Numbered from the stretch's first letter, positions 17,766 to 27,446 are shown. The stretch: 64,000 nucleotides of DNA from Halapricum salinum (GCF_004799665.1 NZ_CP031310.1:2162887-2226886); one strand, 5' to 3'. The notes: generated by a model not told the origin, from the letters alone. A program made the numbers and translations.

Positions 17766-20700
17766 ATGACAGATCTCCGTTCGATACGATACGGGCAAAC
17801 AAAAGATGGCCGTATTGGGGGAACAGATCCTAACTACCCAGACCTAGCACAGTGGTATTATGAACCTGTTTCTTTTTATGGAGAGAAGGGGGATAAAGTC
17901 AAACTAACTATTTCTAGTGATATCTTCACTCCGATAGTAGAGATAGTACTACCGGATGGCTCAAAAGAACCGTTCGGTACTTTGGTTAATCCTCCATTTG
18001 AAGATCCGCCTCTAGAAAGGCAGGAAACTGAAATCCTTGAGCAAACCGGCACGCACACACTTTGGATAAGTCATGAAAGATATACTAGGCTGGGGCCTTA
18101 TCAACTCACTCTCGAAGCAATTGAGACACCTAATCTCAATGCGAGGTTCGACTATAGCCCTCTGTCTACATCGCCTTCAAGCGACGTAACTTTCGATGCA
18201 AGTCCATCTGACGGGACGATTGACGAATTCGTCTGGGAATTTGGAGACGGTACAGAAGCTCAGGGTACTCAAGTCACCCACCACTATGATACTTCGGGAG
18301 AGTATAAAGTTCAGTTACATGCCAAATCGAGTGTAGACAGTATTAATATTGAGGATATAGCCAGCGCGACCGTACGAGTTGAAGCGGACGGCAACGACTT
18401 GGTAAGTGGCTTTAGCATCAACAATACTGTACCACAGACCAACGATACAGTGCAGTTCGATTCGGGGCTCACTGAAGATGAACTTGAGAATGAAGACATA
18501 ACGCTCACGTGGGAATTTGGAGATGGCTCAACTGCAAAGGGGCCACGTGTCAGCCACACATACGCCACATCAGGCACGTACACCATTACCTTGACTGCCG
18601 ATGGAGAGACGTTCACCCGTGAACTCACTGTCGGTACCCCACCCGTTGAAATTACCGGCCTCGACCGTGACATCGGTGGCACACTGCTTCCACAACTCGG
18701 CATCGACGAAAGTGTCGAGGCCACTGTCGAAGTACCCGAAACTAGTGATATTGAACAAGTCCAATTCGAGTTCGCTGGCCAGCAATCGATTGCCACTAAC
18801 CCTCCCTACGATGCTTCTCTCACCATCGGTGATGTCGTTGCTCCCGCTACCCCACTAATTGTCCAGGCAGTCACCTCCACTGGTGCAACGCGGGAAATCG
18901 AACATGAAATCCCCATCCAACGTCTACCCGAGTGGCTCGAATTTCTCCTCAAGAGCACCGATACTCTCGGTGTCGAACTGACTGACGGGGAGATTGAGAT
19001 TACTTATAGTCCGCTAGCAGATCTCGACGTCGGGTTCGATATTCCGAAAGACGTCCTCAGTGGTGACGATCGTCCCGACGAGGGTGGCAATGGTACGTAC
19101 GACTTCGATGTCGGCATGGGTGGTATCTACGATCCACTAGTTAACGAAGCGGAACTTACCGCAGCCGGTACCATTGCTGCCGAAGTCATGGCCTTGGCCT
19201 TCGAGATTAAGGTCGCTCTCACCGGAACGGTCCAATCAACCACCTTGGCGTTAGAGAGCGCTCAAGCCGATATTGACAGCCAGCTCGAATTTGATATTGA
19301 ACCGCCAACAGTCCCTATCCCGGTGAGTATCCCTATCCCTGGCACCAATAGTGCCATCGGTATCGTCCCGACTGTAATCGTCTCTGCGGACGGCACCTTT
19401 GATTTTAACGCTGACTTCTCGTTTGATGCTGGGACTGTCAAACCTGGGATCGAACTGGAAGTCTCGATCGGTATTGATCTTGAACTACCGTTGTTACCGG
19501 ATGGCGAACTCAAAGGTGTTCCAAGTGGGGGAATCGACGGAGAGTTTGATGTCGGCACTGACGACTGGAACCTCCGGGCCACTTTTTTCCTCGCTGGAAA
19601 AGTCGTGCTCGACATCCCTGGCACTGAGATTGTTCTTGAACAGGACCCCATCTGGGATCAACCACTCACCGGTGACGGTGCGAGCGGATCTAGCCAAGTG
19701 ACGGCCTCATCGCTCTCTGATCCGCGTGTGCGCCAGACCTCCACAGGAGGACCACAACCACTCCCGGAGATTGACAGTGTCCAGACTGCCTCTCTGAGCA
19801 CACAAAGTATCTCACCACGGGAGTCATTCCGGTTAACTGACCGCCCCTACGAAGACATCCAACCAGCACTGGCCAGCCCAACCGACAGCAAGCAACTGGT
19901 CGTCTGGAGCCAGCAGGACGAAGACAAGTCCGCCAAAGCCGGGAACGATCTCGTCGCGCAATGGTACGAAAACGGCTCTTGGAGCGACCAGTTCGTGATC
20001 ACTGACAGCACCTATGCCGACGCTGATCCGGTCTGTGCTGCGATCGAGACTGGTGAGATACTCGTAGCCTGGAAACGCTTCCCTGAAGATCGTACTACCA
20101 GCAGTGACCTCGAAACTCTCTCAGATGTCAATGATACACGCAATAAGACTGAAATCGCCTACAGTATCTACGATGGGAGTTCCTGGTCAAACCCGACACT
20201 CCTTACATCGACGAGTATCACCCAGCGACGCCCGACGGTAGCGACAGCTGACGGCGAGTGGTACCTCGCCTGGGAGGCCTTCGACCGCGAGGTCGGCACC
20301 TCGACGGTCCGCTCGACAGTCGTGTCCCCGGACGGGTCGACGACATCGATCACCGACCAGGGTGGGGCCGCTAGCCCAGATCTCGGAAGCCGCGACGATG
20401 GTACCGTCGACCTCGCATATCTCGTAATGGACAATGGGCAAGTTACGGATATTACGCATAGAGTCCGCGATGGGACCTCGACTATCTCTGAGCAGACCTA
20501 CAGTGCCCCGGAAGCGGCGACGGTCGTTGTCGCGAACGGTCGAGTCGTCTGGGCAACCAATATCGACCGAAACCCGACATTAGTCGAGGCCGCTGACAGC
20601 TCGACGACAGAGCTCTCACTTCGAGAGGATGTCATCGAAGTGCGGGAATTATCGCTGTCGGCACGGGCCGACCAAGCTATCCTGTCGTACGTTTCGATCC

Positions 20701-22202
20701 TGGAAGGAGGATCGACTCGAGACCTAGTATATCGGTTAGATAGGGGCAACGGATGGATTTTCGATCGCAGTATCACCGAGGACATTCAGGACGGTATCCG
20801 CGTTCGATACACGGACTTGGTGTTTACCGGCCCTGCCTCGTTCTTATCGGGGTATTCAGTTCGAGATCCGGGAACTGACACCGTTAGCGACGTGTTTGCG
20901 ACTACTCAAGAGTTCGGGCCAGCCTATGCCATTGATGGCAGTGTCGACAGTGGTGTCGCTGGCGACCAGACAACTTTGTCGTACGAACTGGAGAATCGAG
21001 GTGACATCGACGGCTCTGAGCAGGTCACGGTCAAAATTCTGCGCGATGGAACAGAGATCGATTCGATCACTCATGATCCAGTGAATAGTGGAGGTACTCT
21101 GACTCGCGACCGTGACGTTACCATTGGTGACGGTGGGGAGTTCACCATCACAGTGGACGTGCCCGAACCATCGCTAGAGACCGAACCACGGGATATCTCG
21201 CTGGTGGCTGCTCGAGCGAAGTTACGGGTCGACGAAGTCTCCGCACAGCGCCCAGGTCCCAACGAAGCGGTGGTCCAGATAGCATTGACGAACAACGGTG
21301 GCGCAGTAGCTGACAAAGTTCCGGTGGTGTTGAACGACGCCGCAGAGACAGTGGCAGCACCAACAATTAGTCAAATCGGGGCGAAATCGACGACGACAAT
21401 CGAGACGACCCTTGACCCACAGGCACTGGACAACTCCGATACTCACGAAGTCCGTATCGATCCTGATGGGACGCTCCCCTCGCAAGCCGAAACGACGCCG
21501 TTGCGACAAACATATCTAGTTCGTCCGGAGTTGCGCGTTGAAGACGTGCGCTATCGAGAAGACAACGACCGATTTGTTCGAGTACTGGTTTCGAATCATG
21601 GTCCCGGTGTGGGAATGGCGACAGTGACCGTCAGAGATGGGACCGATAACGAATTGAACACGACGCAGGTGTCGGTACCTCCCGCGGAACTGGACAACGG
21701 TCAAGTAGTCTCAGTACACCGAACGATTGACATCTCGACCCCCTCGTTGGTAGAGGGTCAAGCGGTGGCTGTCGAGATTGATCCAGAGGTGAGTAATCGT
21801 CGTCAAGAGGGCCTGACGACAGTTCAGAACGTTGAGACTGTCTTGCCCAGTGAATATCAAGGCACTGTCGGTGACGTGGTCGTATCTGCGACTGGAAGCT
21901 CCCTCCCGGTCGGCGGTCAGGGAACTGTCGATATTACAGCCGAGAATGCTAGTCAGGTGACACTCGAAGGCCTTTGGACCGACTGGGGTGTCGAGGTCGA
22001 TGTGCCGAGCGAAATTCTTGAAGTGGACATTGCAGAGTCAGGAACAGTGACACTGAATTGGGGGGCTGCACAATCCTCAGTAACACCGACAGTCACGATA
22101 TTGATACCAGACCGTTATGTCGGTGGCGAATATCTCGTCAATATCGTAGCTTCGAACGATAATGGGGCTGTTGAAGCAACTGCAACACTGACAATCGAGT
22201 AG
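17766..22202 (+). CDS. 1478-residue PPC-PKD-propeller-CARDB protein
   Basis: The ATG at 17766 (MTDLRSIRYG) is chosen over a TTG at 17754. The first ~115 residues resemble a PPC-like beta-sandwich (YLTLEAIETPN-type ending after GTHTLWISHERYTRLGPY). Two PKD domains follow (EFVWEFGDGTEAQG and LTWEFGDGSTAKG, each ending in an HxYxxSGxY motif). Then come an Ig-like segment, a ~290-residue beta-rich stretch, a sialidase-type propeller with WSQQDED, AWKRFPE, WYLAWEAFD and SYVSILEGG blade cores, and at least three CARDB-like repeats (SYELENRGDIDGSEQVTV). There is no signal peptide and no C-terminal anchor. The DNA is clearly AT-richer than its neighbours, most at the 5' end. It is probably a cell-surface or secreted adhesin-like protein acquired by transfer; secretion is unexplained. 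Confidence 0.8.
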   Translation: MTDLRSIRYGQTKDGRIGGTDPNYPDLAQWYYEPVSFYGEKGDKVKLTISSDIFTPIVEIVLPDGSKEPFGTLVNPPFEDPPLERQETEILEQTGTHTLWISHERYTRLGPYQLTLEAIETPNLNARFDYSPLSTSPSSDVTFDASPSDGTIDEFVWEFGDGTEAQGTQVTHHYDTSGEYKVQLHAKSSVDSINIEDIASATVRVEADGNDLVSGFSINNTVPQTNDTVQFDSGLTEDELENEDITLTWEFGDGSTAKGPRVSHTYATSGTYTITLTADGETFTRELTVGTPPVEITGLDRDIGGTLLPQLGIDESVEATVEVPETSDIEQVQFEFAGQQSIATNPPYDASLTIGDVVAPATPLIVQAVTSTGATREIEHEIPIQRLPEWLEFLLKSTDTLGVELTDGEIEITYSPLADLDVGFDIPKDVLSGDDRPDEGGNGTYDFDVGMGGIYDPLVNEAELTAAGTIAAEVMALAFEIKVALTGTVQSTTLALESAQADIDSQLEFDIEPPTVPIPVSIPIPGTNSAIGIVPTVIVSADGTFDFNADFSFDAGTVKPGIELEVSIGIDLELPLLPDGELKGVPSGGIDGEFDVGTDDWNLRATFFLAGKVVLDIPGTEIVLEQDPIWDQPLTGDGASGSSQVTASSLSDPRVRQTSTGGPQPLPEIDSVQTASLSTQSISPRESFRLTDRPYEDIQPALASPTDSKQLVVWSQQDEDKSAKAGNDLVAQWYENGSWSDQFVITDSTYADADPVCAAIETGEILVAWKRFPEDRTTSSDLETLSDVNDTRNKTEIAYSIYDGSSWSNPTLLTSTSITQRRPTVATADGEWYLAWEAFDREVGTSTVRSTVVSPDGSTTSITDQGGAASPDLGSRDDGTVDLAYLVMDNGQVTDITHRVRDGTSTISEQTYSAPEAATVVVANGRVVWATNIDRNPTLVEAADSSTTELSLREDVIEVRELSLSARADQAILSYVSILEGGSTRDLVYRLDRGNGWIFDRSITEDIQDGIRVRYTDLVFTGPASFLSGYSVRDPGTDTVSDVFATTQEFGPAYAIDGSVDSGVAGDQTTLSYELENRGDIDGSEQVTVKILRDGTEIDSITHDPVNSGGTLTRDRDVTIGDGGEFTITVDVPEPSLETEPRDISLVAARAKLRVDEVSAQRPGPNEAVVQIALTNNGGAVADKVPVVLNDAAETVAAPTISQIGAKSTTTIETTLDPQALDNSDTHEVRIDPDGTLPSQAETTPLRQTYLVRPELRVEDVRYREDNDRFVRVLVSNHGPGVGMATVTVRDGTDNELNTTQVSVPPAELDNGQVVSVHRTIDISTPSLVEGQAVAVEIDPEVSNRRQEGLTTVQNVETVLPSEYQGTVGDVVVSATGSSLPVGGQGTVDITAENASQVTLEGLWTDWGVEVDVPSEILEVDIAESGTVTLNWGAAQSSVTPTVTILIPDRYVGGEYLVNIVASNDNGAVEATATLTIE

Positions 22203-22254
22203 TATCACGCAGTGAAATAAGTGGATATCTATTTTACAGGTTATCACATATACA

Positions 22255-22275
22255 CGTGTGGGTCGTTCCCACACG
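22255..22275. repeat. perfect 8-bp inverted repeat, 5-base loop
   Basis: CGTGTGGG at 22255-22262 pairs with CCCACACG at 22268-22275. It sits 52 bases after the large gene's stop and 16 bases before the proposed GTG start of the zinc-ribbon gene. It could be a terminator hairpin for the large gene, or an operator for the small one. Confidence 0.45.
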
Positions 22276-22290
22276 GCTCGCAGAACAGTG

Positions 22291-22440
22291 GTGACCCAGG
22301 ACGTGGCCCACGATCAGCAACAACGAGAGGCGTATTGTCCAGTGTGCGACCAGGAGGCGGTCGTCGAGATAACGGTTCCCTGGCAGGACGACATCTGTAC
22401 GAACTGTCGGAACTCGATTCCCGAGTCGGGCGACGCCTAG
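22291..22440 (+). CDS. small zinc-ribbon protein
   Basis: The GTG at 22291 gives about 49 residues containing YCPVCDQEAVVEIT and DDICTNCRNSIPE. This CPVC...CTNC pattern is a haloarchaeal mini zinc ribbon. In-frame GTGs at 22258 and 22288 are alternative starts, but the first lies inside the inverted repeat. The 3' end overlaps the convergent gene at 22437 by four bases. The function is unknown; such proteins often bind nucleic acid or partner proteins. Confidence 0.6.
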   Translation: MTQDVAHDQQQREAYCPVCDQEAVVEITVPWQDDICTNCRNSIPESGDA

Positions 22441-23306
22441 GCGTCGTCAGATTCGAGGTCGTCCCATCGACAGACAACCAGCGCGTCGGCCTGGCGGTCG
22501 GGCGAGCGCTCGACGCTCACCGAGATGGGGCGGTCGAGTCCGCGTGCCAGGCCGGTAGCCAGCAGTGACGGGACGGGGTGGTCGAAGCTGTCGATCGGTC
22601 CGTAGGAACCCCCGGAGACGGCGACCGCGACTCGGTCTTCCTGAGCTTCGACGTCGGTCGCGTCGAGCACTTCGAACTGTTCGACGAGCGCGCCGGCCAG
22701 CTGGGTCGCGATCGACTCGGCGTCACCCTCGAACGAGCCAGATTTCGTCTCCGCGAAGCGTTCGAACAGCGTCTCACCCGTGGGATAGGTCGCGAACCCA
22801 CGCTGGCGGTCGCTCTCGCCGAGGACGAACGCGTCCGAGAGCGCGTCGTCGTCGGGCACGTCGAAGGTGGTATGCTGGGGGACGAACAGCCGGACTGACT
22901 GCTCGCCCGCAGCGTCGATCGGGACGTAGAGCCGCTCCTCGGTGAGTCCGAGTTCCGCGGTGATCGACGTCTGGGTCCGCGCCATCGCGCGGTAGACTGC
23001 CTGCCCGACGCTCGCGGGCTGGAGTCGCTCGGGCGTGAGATAGTAGGTCAATACGCCGACGAACACGCCGGTCCCGCCCAGAGCGAACAACACCGTCTGT
23101 GCACTCGTGAGGAGGACGCCCCCGAGGCCGCTCAGGAGGCCCGCTCCGATGAGCACGAGTGCCGCCCGTCGATACTCACTCTGTCGTGCCCGGGCGTACT
23201 CCGCACGGAGCCGTCGATTCTCCTCGCGGAGGACCTCGATCTCGGCTCGGAGCGCCGCTTCGTCGTCCGATTCTGCCGTCGATTCCTCAGAGATGTGTTC
23301 GTTCAT
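22437..23306 (-). CDS. coiled-coil membrane protein of the DUF58 unit
   Basis: The 289-residue protein starts MNEHISEESTAE, continues with a coiled-coil (ALRAEIEVLREENRRLRAEY) and two TM helices (LVLIGAGLLSGLGGVLLTSA and the VLFALGGTGVFVGVL region), then a ~180-residue soluble domain (SITAELGLTEERLYVPIDA and so on). It is the last gene of the minus-strand unit DUF58 > membrane protein > this, coupled through the 11-codon micro-ORF at 23303. A GAGGAGG Shine-Dalgarno lies seven bases before its ATG. The family is not recognised. Confidence 0.75.
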   Translation of the reverse strand: MNEHISEESTAESDDEAALRAEIEVLREENRRLRAEYARARQSEYRRAALVLIGAGLLSGLGGVLLTSAQTVLFALGGTGVFVGVLTYYLTPERLQPASVGQAVYRAMARTQTSITAELGLTEERLYVPIDAAGEQSVRLFVPQHTTFDVPDDDALSDAFVLGESDRQRGFATYPTGETLFERFAETKSGSFEGDAESIATQLAGALVEQFEVLDATDVEAQEDRVAVAVSGGSYGPIDSFDHPVPSLLATGLARGLDRPISVSVERSPDRQADALVVCRWDDLESDDA

Positions 23307-23338
23307 GGCGTCGCCTCCTCGGCGATGTGTTCGGTCAT
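23303..23338 (-). CDS. 11-codon micro-ORF duplicating the next gene's start
   Basis: The ATG at 23338 overlaps the upstream gene's TGA. The ORF reads MTEHIAEEATP and its TGA overlaps the downstream ATG at 23306 (ATGA at both ends). It closely repeats the start of the downstream protein, MNEHISEESTA, in DNA as well as protein (26 of 32 bases by eye). It also contains the Shine-Dalgarno for the downstream start. A tandem duplication of the start region creating a translational relay is likely; whether the peptide is made is unknown. Confidence 0.4.
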   Translation of the reverse strand: MTEHIAEEATP

Positions 23339-23718
23339 CGTGTCTCCTCCAGCAGCCCCATCGTCAGGAGTTCGTAGCGGTGGATCGCATAGCCCGTGAT
23401 CGTCGCGAGGACTGCCCCGCCGATCGCGACAAGCCACAACTGGGCCTGGGTCGTGGCGAGCCACGTCGCGGTCGCGCCGGCCGCGCTCGCGACGCCCGTC
23501 GCCAGCGCCCACGGCCAGTCTTCGCCGCCCGCGAGCAACCCACCCGCGACGACGATTCCGACCACTCCTTCGAGTGCGACCAGGGGGAGGAGCGCCTCTT
23601 CTATCAGGACGAGCGCCAGGAGATGAATCACGACGAGCAGCGTGACGCCGCCAGCGAGGCCGAGCCACGCTCGCGTGAGCGGATCGTCGTCGGTCGATCC
23701 GTCTTCGCTCACACTCAT
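23335..23718 (-). CDS. four-helix membrane protein of the DUF58 unit
   Basis: A 127-residue protein with an acidic start and four hydrophobic helices (GGVTLLVVIHLLALVLIEEA onward) and no charged motifs. Its ATG overlaps the DUF58 stop (ATGA), so it is translationally coupled to it. I infer a membrane partner of the MoxR/DUF58 machine. The family is not named. Confidence 0.72.
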   Translation of the reverse strand: MSVSEDGSTDDDPLTRAWLGLAGGVTLLVVIHLLALVLIEEALLPLVALEGVVGIVVAGGLLAGGEDWPWALATGVASAAGATATWLATTQAQLWLVAIGGAVLATITGYAIHRYELLTMGLLEETR

Positions 23719-25163
23719 ACGCGCTCCCTCCGTCGAGTAGCCAGCAGCGCGTCGATCCGGTCGGCCGGCCCGACCTCGTAGGCCGTGACGCCGGGCAGTC
23801 GATCGAGATCGCGTCGAAAATTCTCGAAGTCGCGATAGCGCTCGTACGCCGATTCGAGGTCGCTCAGGCCGCCGGGTTCGAACAGGACGCGCGGCGTCAC
23901 GAACACGAGGACGTGGCCCGGGCCGCGACGCGCCAGATCGACTGTCTCTCGCAGTTCCGCCCGGTCGATGTCGTCGGTGAGGACGACCGACCAGACGCTT
24001 CCCTCAAGGTGCGCTCGCTGGGTTTTCACTGTTCGGAAGAGCGGCTTCTCGGTGAGCTGTGTCAGATACTCCGTCCGCGACGAAAAGTACGGTCGCAGCG
24101 TCCCCTCGAAGGCCGAGGTGCCGTCCAGGCTGGCCGCCCGTCGGGTCGCCGCCGCGGGACCGAGGGCGTCTGTCTCTGCCGCGGGACCGAGACTGTCCAC
24201 GTCGACGCTCGCGTCACGCTCACTCGTCGGACCGAGATCGAGGAGTTGCGAGCGGATCCGTTCGTAGTGGCGCGGGTTCGTGCTCGGGGCGAACTCCGCG
24301 GTCGTCCCCCCGTCACCGACGGTGTACAGCCCGAGCGGGTCGTCGAGATCGCGTGCGGTCGCGGTCAGCGCGAGGGCGACCTCCCGGAGGTACGCGAGCA
24401 TCGTTTCACCCTCGCTGTCGCGCCCGAGTGAGTGACGATGGTCGACGAACAGCAGCGTTCGTCGGTCGGTCTCGACCTCGTACTCCCGGACGTGGGGATC
24501 GCCCAGCCGTGCCGTCGCTTTCCAGTCGATGTCCCTGACGGTGTCGCCGGGGACGTACTCTCTGAGTTCCGCAGGATCGATCCCCTGGCCGAGCTGGCCC
24601 GAGCGATGGCCGCCCAGCGTCGAGGTCGTCCGCTCGCCACCCTGGCCGACGTGGACCGCCCGCGGTTGGGTCGGTTCGACGGTGATCGTCGTCGGCTCGC
24701 CCCGCGTGACGGTCTCGTGAAACAGGCCGTAGCGATCCTCGACGGCGATCTCGACGCCGTCGATGGTGCTCGTCCCGGCGACGGGAAAAGTGAGTTCGGC
24801 TGTAGTCTGCCCGTCGTGTTCCGCTCGATCGAGACTGATCTGGATCGGCGTCTCCTCGGCCGAGACCGACGGCGGGAGGTCGACCGTCGCGGTGAGTGGC
24901 CCCGGGTACTCGGCTCCCGCAATCGACAGCGTGAGCGGCGCGGTTTCGTTCGTCCGGACGTTCGTCCGGCCGACGCCGACCTCGACGGCTAGCCGGTCGT
25001 CCAGGGCTCGCAACTGCCCGAGAAACCGAAGCTGGACGGCGAGGACGAGGACGGCCGTCGCGGCCCCTCCGGCCAGCAGGAGCGGGCGCTCGGTGAGGAC
25101 AGCGAGCACTGCCAGCAGCCCGCTCGTCGCGCCCAGCCACTGGAGCCGCCGGGTCGCTCTCAT
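23715..25163 (-). CDS. DUF58 (VWA-like) protein
   Basis: The ATG at 25163 (MRATRRLQWLGATSGLLAVL) puts the two-helix membrane anchor at the N-terminus, as usual; the longer frame to 25223 is rejected. GQGIDPAELREYVPGDTVRD then IDWKATARLGDPHVREY is the DUF58 signature. A VWA-like core with LLFVDHRHSLGRD follows, a MIDAS-like site with the first Asp kept. DUF58 proteins work with MoxR ATPases in envelope maturation. Co-operonic with the membrane proteins at 23335 and 22437. Confidence 0.88.
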   Translation of the reverse strand: MRATRRLQWLGATSGLLAVLAVLTERPLLLAGGAATAVLVLAVQLRFLGQLRALDDRLAVEVGVGRTNVRTNETAPLTLSIAGAEYPGPLTATVDLPPSVSAEETPIQISLDRAEHDGQTTAELTFPVAGTSTIDGVEIAVEDRYGLFHETVTRGEPTTITVEPTQPRAVHVGQGGERTTSTLGGHRSGQLGQGIDPAELREYVPGDTVRDIDWKATARLGDPHVREYEVETDRRTLLFVDHRHSLGRDSEGETMLAYLREVALALTATARDLDDPLGLYTVGDGGTTAEFAPSTNPRHYERIRSQLLDLGPTSERDASVDVDSLGPAAETDALGPAAATRRAASLDGTSAFEGTLRPYFSSRTEYLTQLTEKPLFRTVKTQRAHLEGSVWSVVLTDDIDRAELRETVDLARRGPGHVLVFVTPRVLFEPGGLSDLESAYERYRDFENFRRDLDRLPGVTAYEVGPADRIDALLATRRRERV

Positions 25164-25268
25164 TACATTCTCGGAGTGCGCTCCGGCAGTTGAAGCTATT
25201 GATCCCACGGCCAGAGTGATCACGACCGGGGGGTCGGAGCGAGCGCGATCCGGGCCTGGAGAGAAGAC

Positions 25269-25276
25269 GTTATATC
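25269..25276 (+). promoter_or_regulatory. TATA-like element of the DUF4129 gene
   Basis: GTTATATC is centred 21 bases before the GTG at 25293 and 27 bases before the in-frame GTG at 25299. The spacing favours a leaderless start at 25299 (N-terminus MFGPDDALSS). Confidence 0.5.
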
Positions 25277-25292
25277 CGCGGCTGGGCTTGTC

Positions 25293-27386
25293 GTGAGTGT
25301 GTTCGGCCCTGACGACGCCCTCTCCAGCCGGCTCTCGACGCTGTTGCTCGTCAGCGCCGTGTGCGTCCTCCTCGCCGGCCTCGTCCTCGGAAGCGTCGCT
25401 GCCGGTGCTGTCGGCCCCGGAATCCTGGATCGTGGGTCAGACAGTACCGAGGGGCTCACCCAGGAAGATCCGGCGGGCCTCCAGTCTGAGCGCGATCTCA
25501 GTGCGTTCGAGCGCCAGCTCGCCCAGCGCATCCAGGGGCAGGTCGAGAGCGGCGCGATCAATCTCAGCCAGGGCCAGTACGGCGACGTTCGCGAGCGACT
25601 CGACTCCTCGGAGTACGAAGAGTTACTCGACTCCTATCGATCAGTCTCCGAGGAGACCGGCAACACCGAGCGCGCCCGGAACGTGACGGCGTTCCGCCGG
25701 GCGCTGGCCAACTACACGGGGCTGGCAGAACGCTACTCCCAGACCTACAGCACCTACCGACTCGTCCAGTCGAGTCGTGACCTTCGCTTCGGCGAGACCT
25801 GGGCGGGGTCGACGGGCCACGACGACGTCACGCGGTCGGTCGCCCGACGGCTCGAACGGATCGAGTCAGCCCTCGAAACGAACGCGTCCAGAGTCGCCGC
25901 GGTCGCCCGGACGTTCGACGGCGATGTCCAGCTCGATTTCGATCGCACAGTCGAATCAGTACAGGCCAGTTTCTCGAACATCTCGGCTCGACAGGCCGAG
26001 GTCCGGGCGGACGCGTTCGTCCAGACTGAACTCGCTCTCGACGTTCGGTCGACGAACGCCTCCTTCCGGGAGCCGCTGACCGTCTCGGGGCGACTTCGGC
26101 TGGCGAACGGGACGGCCGTCACGAATCGCTCGATCCGTTTCGAGGTGGGCGAGCAGACGATCACGACTCGGACCGACGCCGCCGGTGCGTTCTCCTTCGC
26201 GTATCGGCCCGTCACGCTCCCGGTCGACACCGAGGAACTGTCGATCCGGTACGTCCCTGACGAGATGGAGCCGTATCTCGGCGCCAACGCGACGGTCGAC
26301 ATTTCGGTCGCGTCGGTCGAGCCGACGGTCGATGTCTCGGTTGCCTCCGAACCGACGGTCGAGGTCTCCCCAGCGCCGGCTCGCGTCGGATATAGCGACA
26401 CAGTCGGAGTGTTCGGTCGCGTCTCCGTCGACGATGTGGGTGTCCCCGATGCGCCGGTGCTCGTCTTCGCCGACGGGCGATTGCTCGCCAATGCGACGAC
26501 CGGGAGCGACGGCACGTTCGAGCGTAACGTCTCGATCCCGGCGACTCTCGAACCCGGCAATCGCTCGCTGCAGGCTCGGCTCGCGCTGCAAGGCCGATCG
26601 ATCCAGTCTGCCGACGGGTCGACGACGATCAGCGTCCGCGAGCGCTCGACTGAGCTCTCGCTCACCACTACCGCTCTCGACGATCGCACTGCCCGGGTGA
26701 CTGGGCGATTGACCGCTGCGGACGGTCGAGCGATCCCGAACCAGACGGTCACGATCACGGCTGACGGGGAGCAGGTGGCGACCGTCTCGACCAACGCTTC
26801 CGGGTGGATCGACACGACGGTCCTCGTGCCCTCGGGCGCGGTGTCGGACGGGCGCGCGGAGCTCGTGGCCTCCTTCGACGGGCGCGGGCTGAACCTCGGT
26901 TCCTCGGACGCGCGGGCAACGGTCTCAGTCTCTGCGTCTGGCTTGCCGCTGTGGCTTCTCGGTGGTGGGCTCCTCGTCGTCGCGGTCGCTGGCGTCGGGA
27001 TCGGCGGGTTCGTCTGGCGACGCTCGCGATCGGAGTCCAGCGAGCCCGAGGCAAGCCCGGACGTCATCGAAGACGACGCTGTGGCCGACGATTCTACCGA
27101 TAGTGGTCTCGATCCCGAGGCGCTGTTGGCGGCTGCACGCGAGTCCGCGCCCCAGGTGGCTGTCCGACTCGCGTACGCGGCGGTGCGCGTCTCGCTCGAC
27201 GGACCACGTGACGGGACGCACTGGGAGTTCTATCGGGCGTGTACCGCTGACGCCGACGACGCGGAGCTCGCCTCGACGTTGCGGACGGTCACCGAGGGCT
27301 ACGAGCGAACGAATTTCGCGGGAGATTCGGTCTCGGAGTCGGAAGCAGAACGAATCGTGTCGGCCGCCGATTCCCTCGTCCGGTGA
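25293..27386 (+). CDS. DUF4129 multidomain membrane protein
   Basis: The ~695-residue protein has an N-terminal TM helix (TLLLVSAVCVLLAGLVLGSV), a long extracellular part with helical (QLAQRIQGQVESGAINLSQG) and repeated Ig/transthyretin-like strands (TVSGRLRLANGTAVTNRSIR, GVFGRVSVDDVGVPDAPVLV, RVTGRLTAADGRAIPNQTVT), a TM helix (LPLWLLGGGLLVVAVAGVGI), and a C-terminal DUF4129 domain (VAVRLAYAAVRVSLDGPRD, SEAERIVSAADSLV). DUF4129 usually sits beside DUF58/MoxR and may receive a signal or substrate from them. Confidence 0.82.
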   Translation: MSVFGPDDALSSRLSTLLLVSAVCVLLAGLVLGSVAAGAVGPGILDRGSDSTEGLTQEDPAGLQSERDLSAFERQLAQRIQGQVESGAINLSQGQYGDVRERLDSSEYEELLDSYRSVSEETGNTERARNVTAFRRALANYTGLAERYSQTYSTYRLVQSSRDLRFGETWAGSTGHDDVTRSVARRLERIESALETNASRVAAVARTFDGDVQLDFDRTVESVQASFSNISARQAEVRADAFVQTELALDVRSTNASFREPLTVSGRLRLANGTAVTNRSIRFEVGEQTITTRTDAAGAFSFAYRPVTLPVDTEELSIRYVPDEMEPYLGANATVDISVASVEPTVDVSVASEPTVEVSPAPARVGYSDTVGVFGRVSVDDVGVPDAPVLVFADGRLLANATTGSDGTFERNVSIPATLEPGNRSLQARLALQGRSIQSADGSTTISVRERSTELSLTTTALDDRTARVTGRLTAADGRAIPNQTVTITADGEQVATVSTNASGWIDTTVLVPSGAVSDGRAELVASFDGRGLNLGSSDARATVSVSASGLPLWLLGGGLLVVAVAGVGIGGFVWRRSRSESSEPEASPDVIEDDAVADDSTDSGLDPEALLAAARESAPQVAVRLAYAAVRVSLDGPRDGTHWEFYRACTADADDAELASTLRTVTEGYERTNFAGDSVSESEAERIVSAADSLVR

Positions 27387-27446
27387 GAGACGGCGCGGGC
27401 GGTGTACCGTACGCCTTATGCCCGGGCTTCGCCAACGTCCGTCGTA

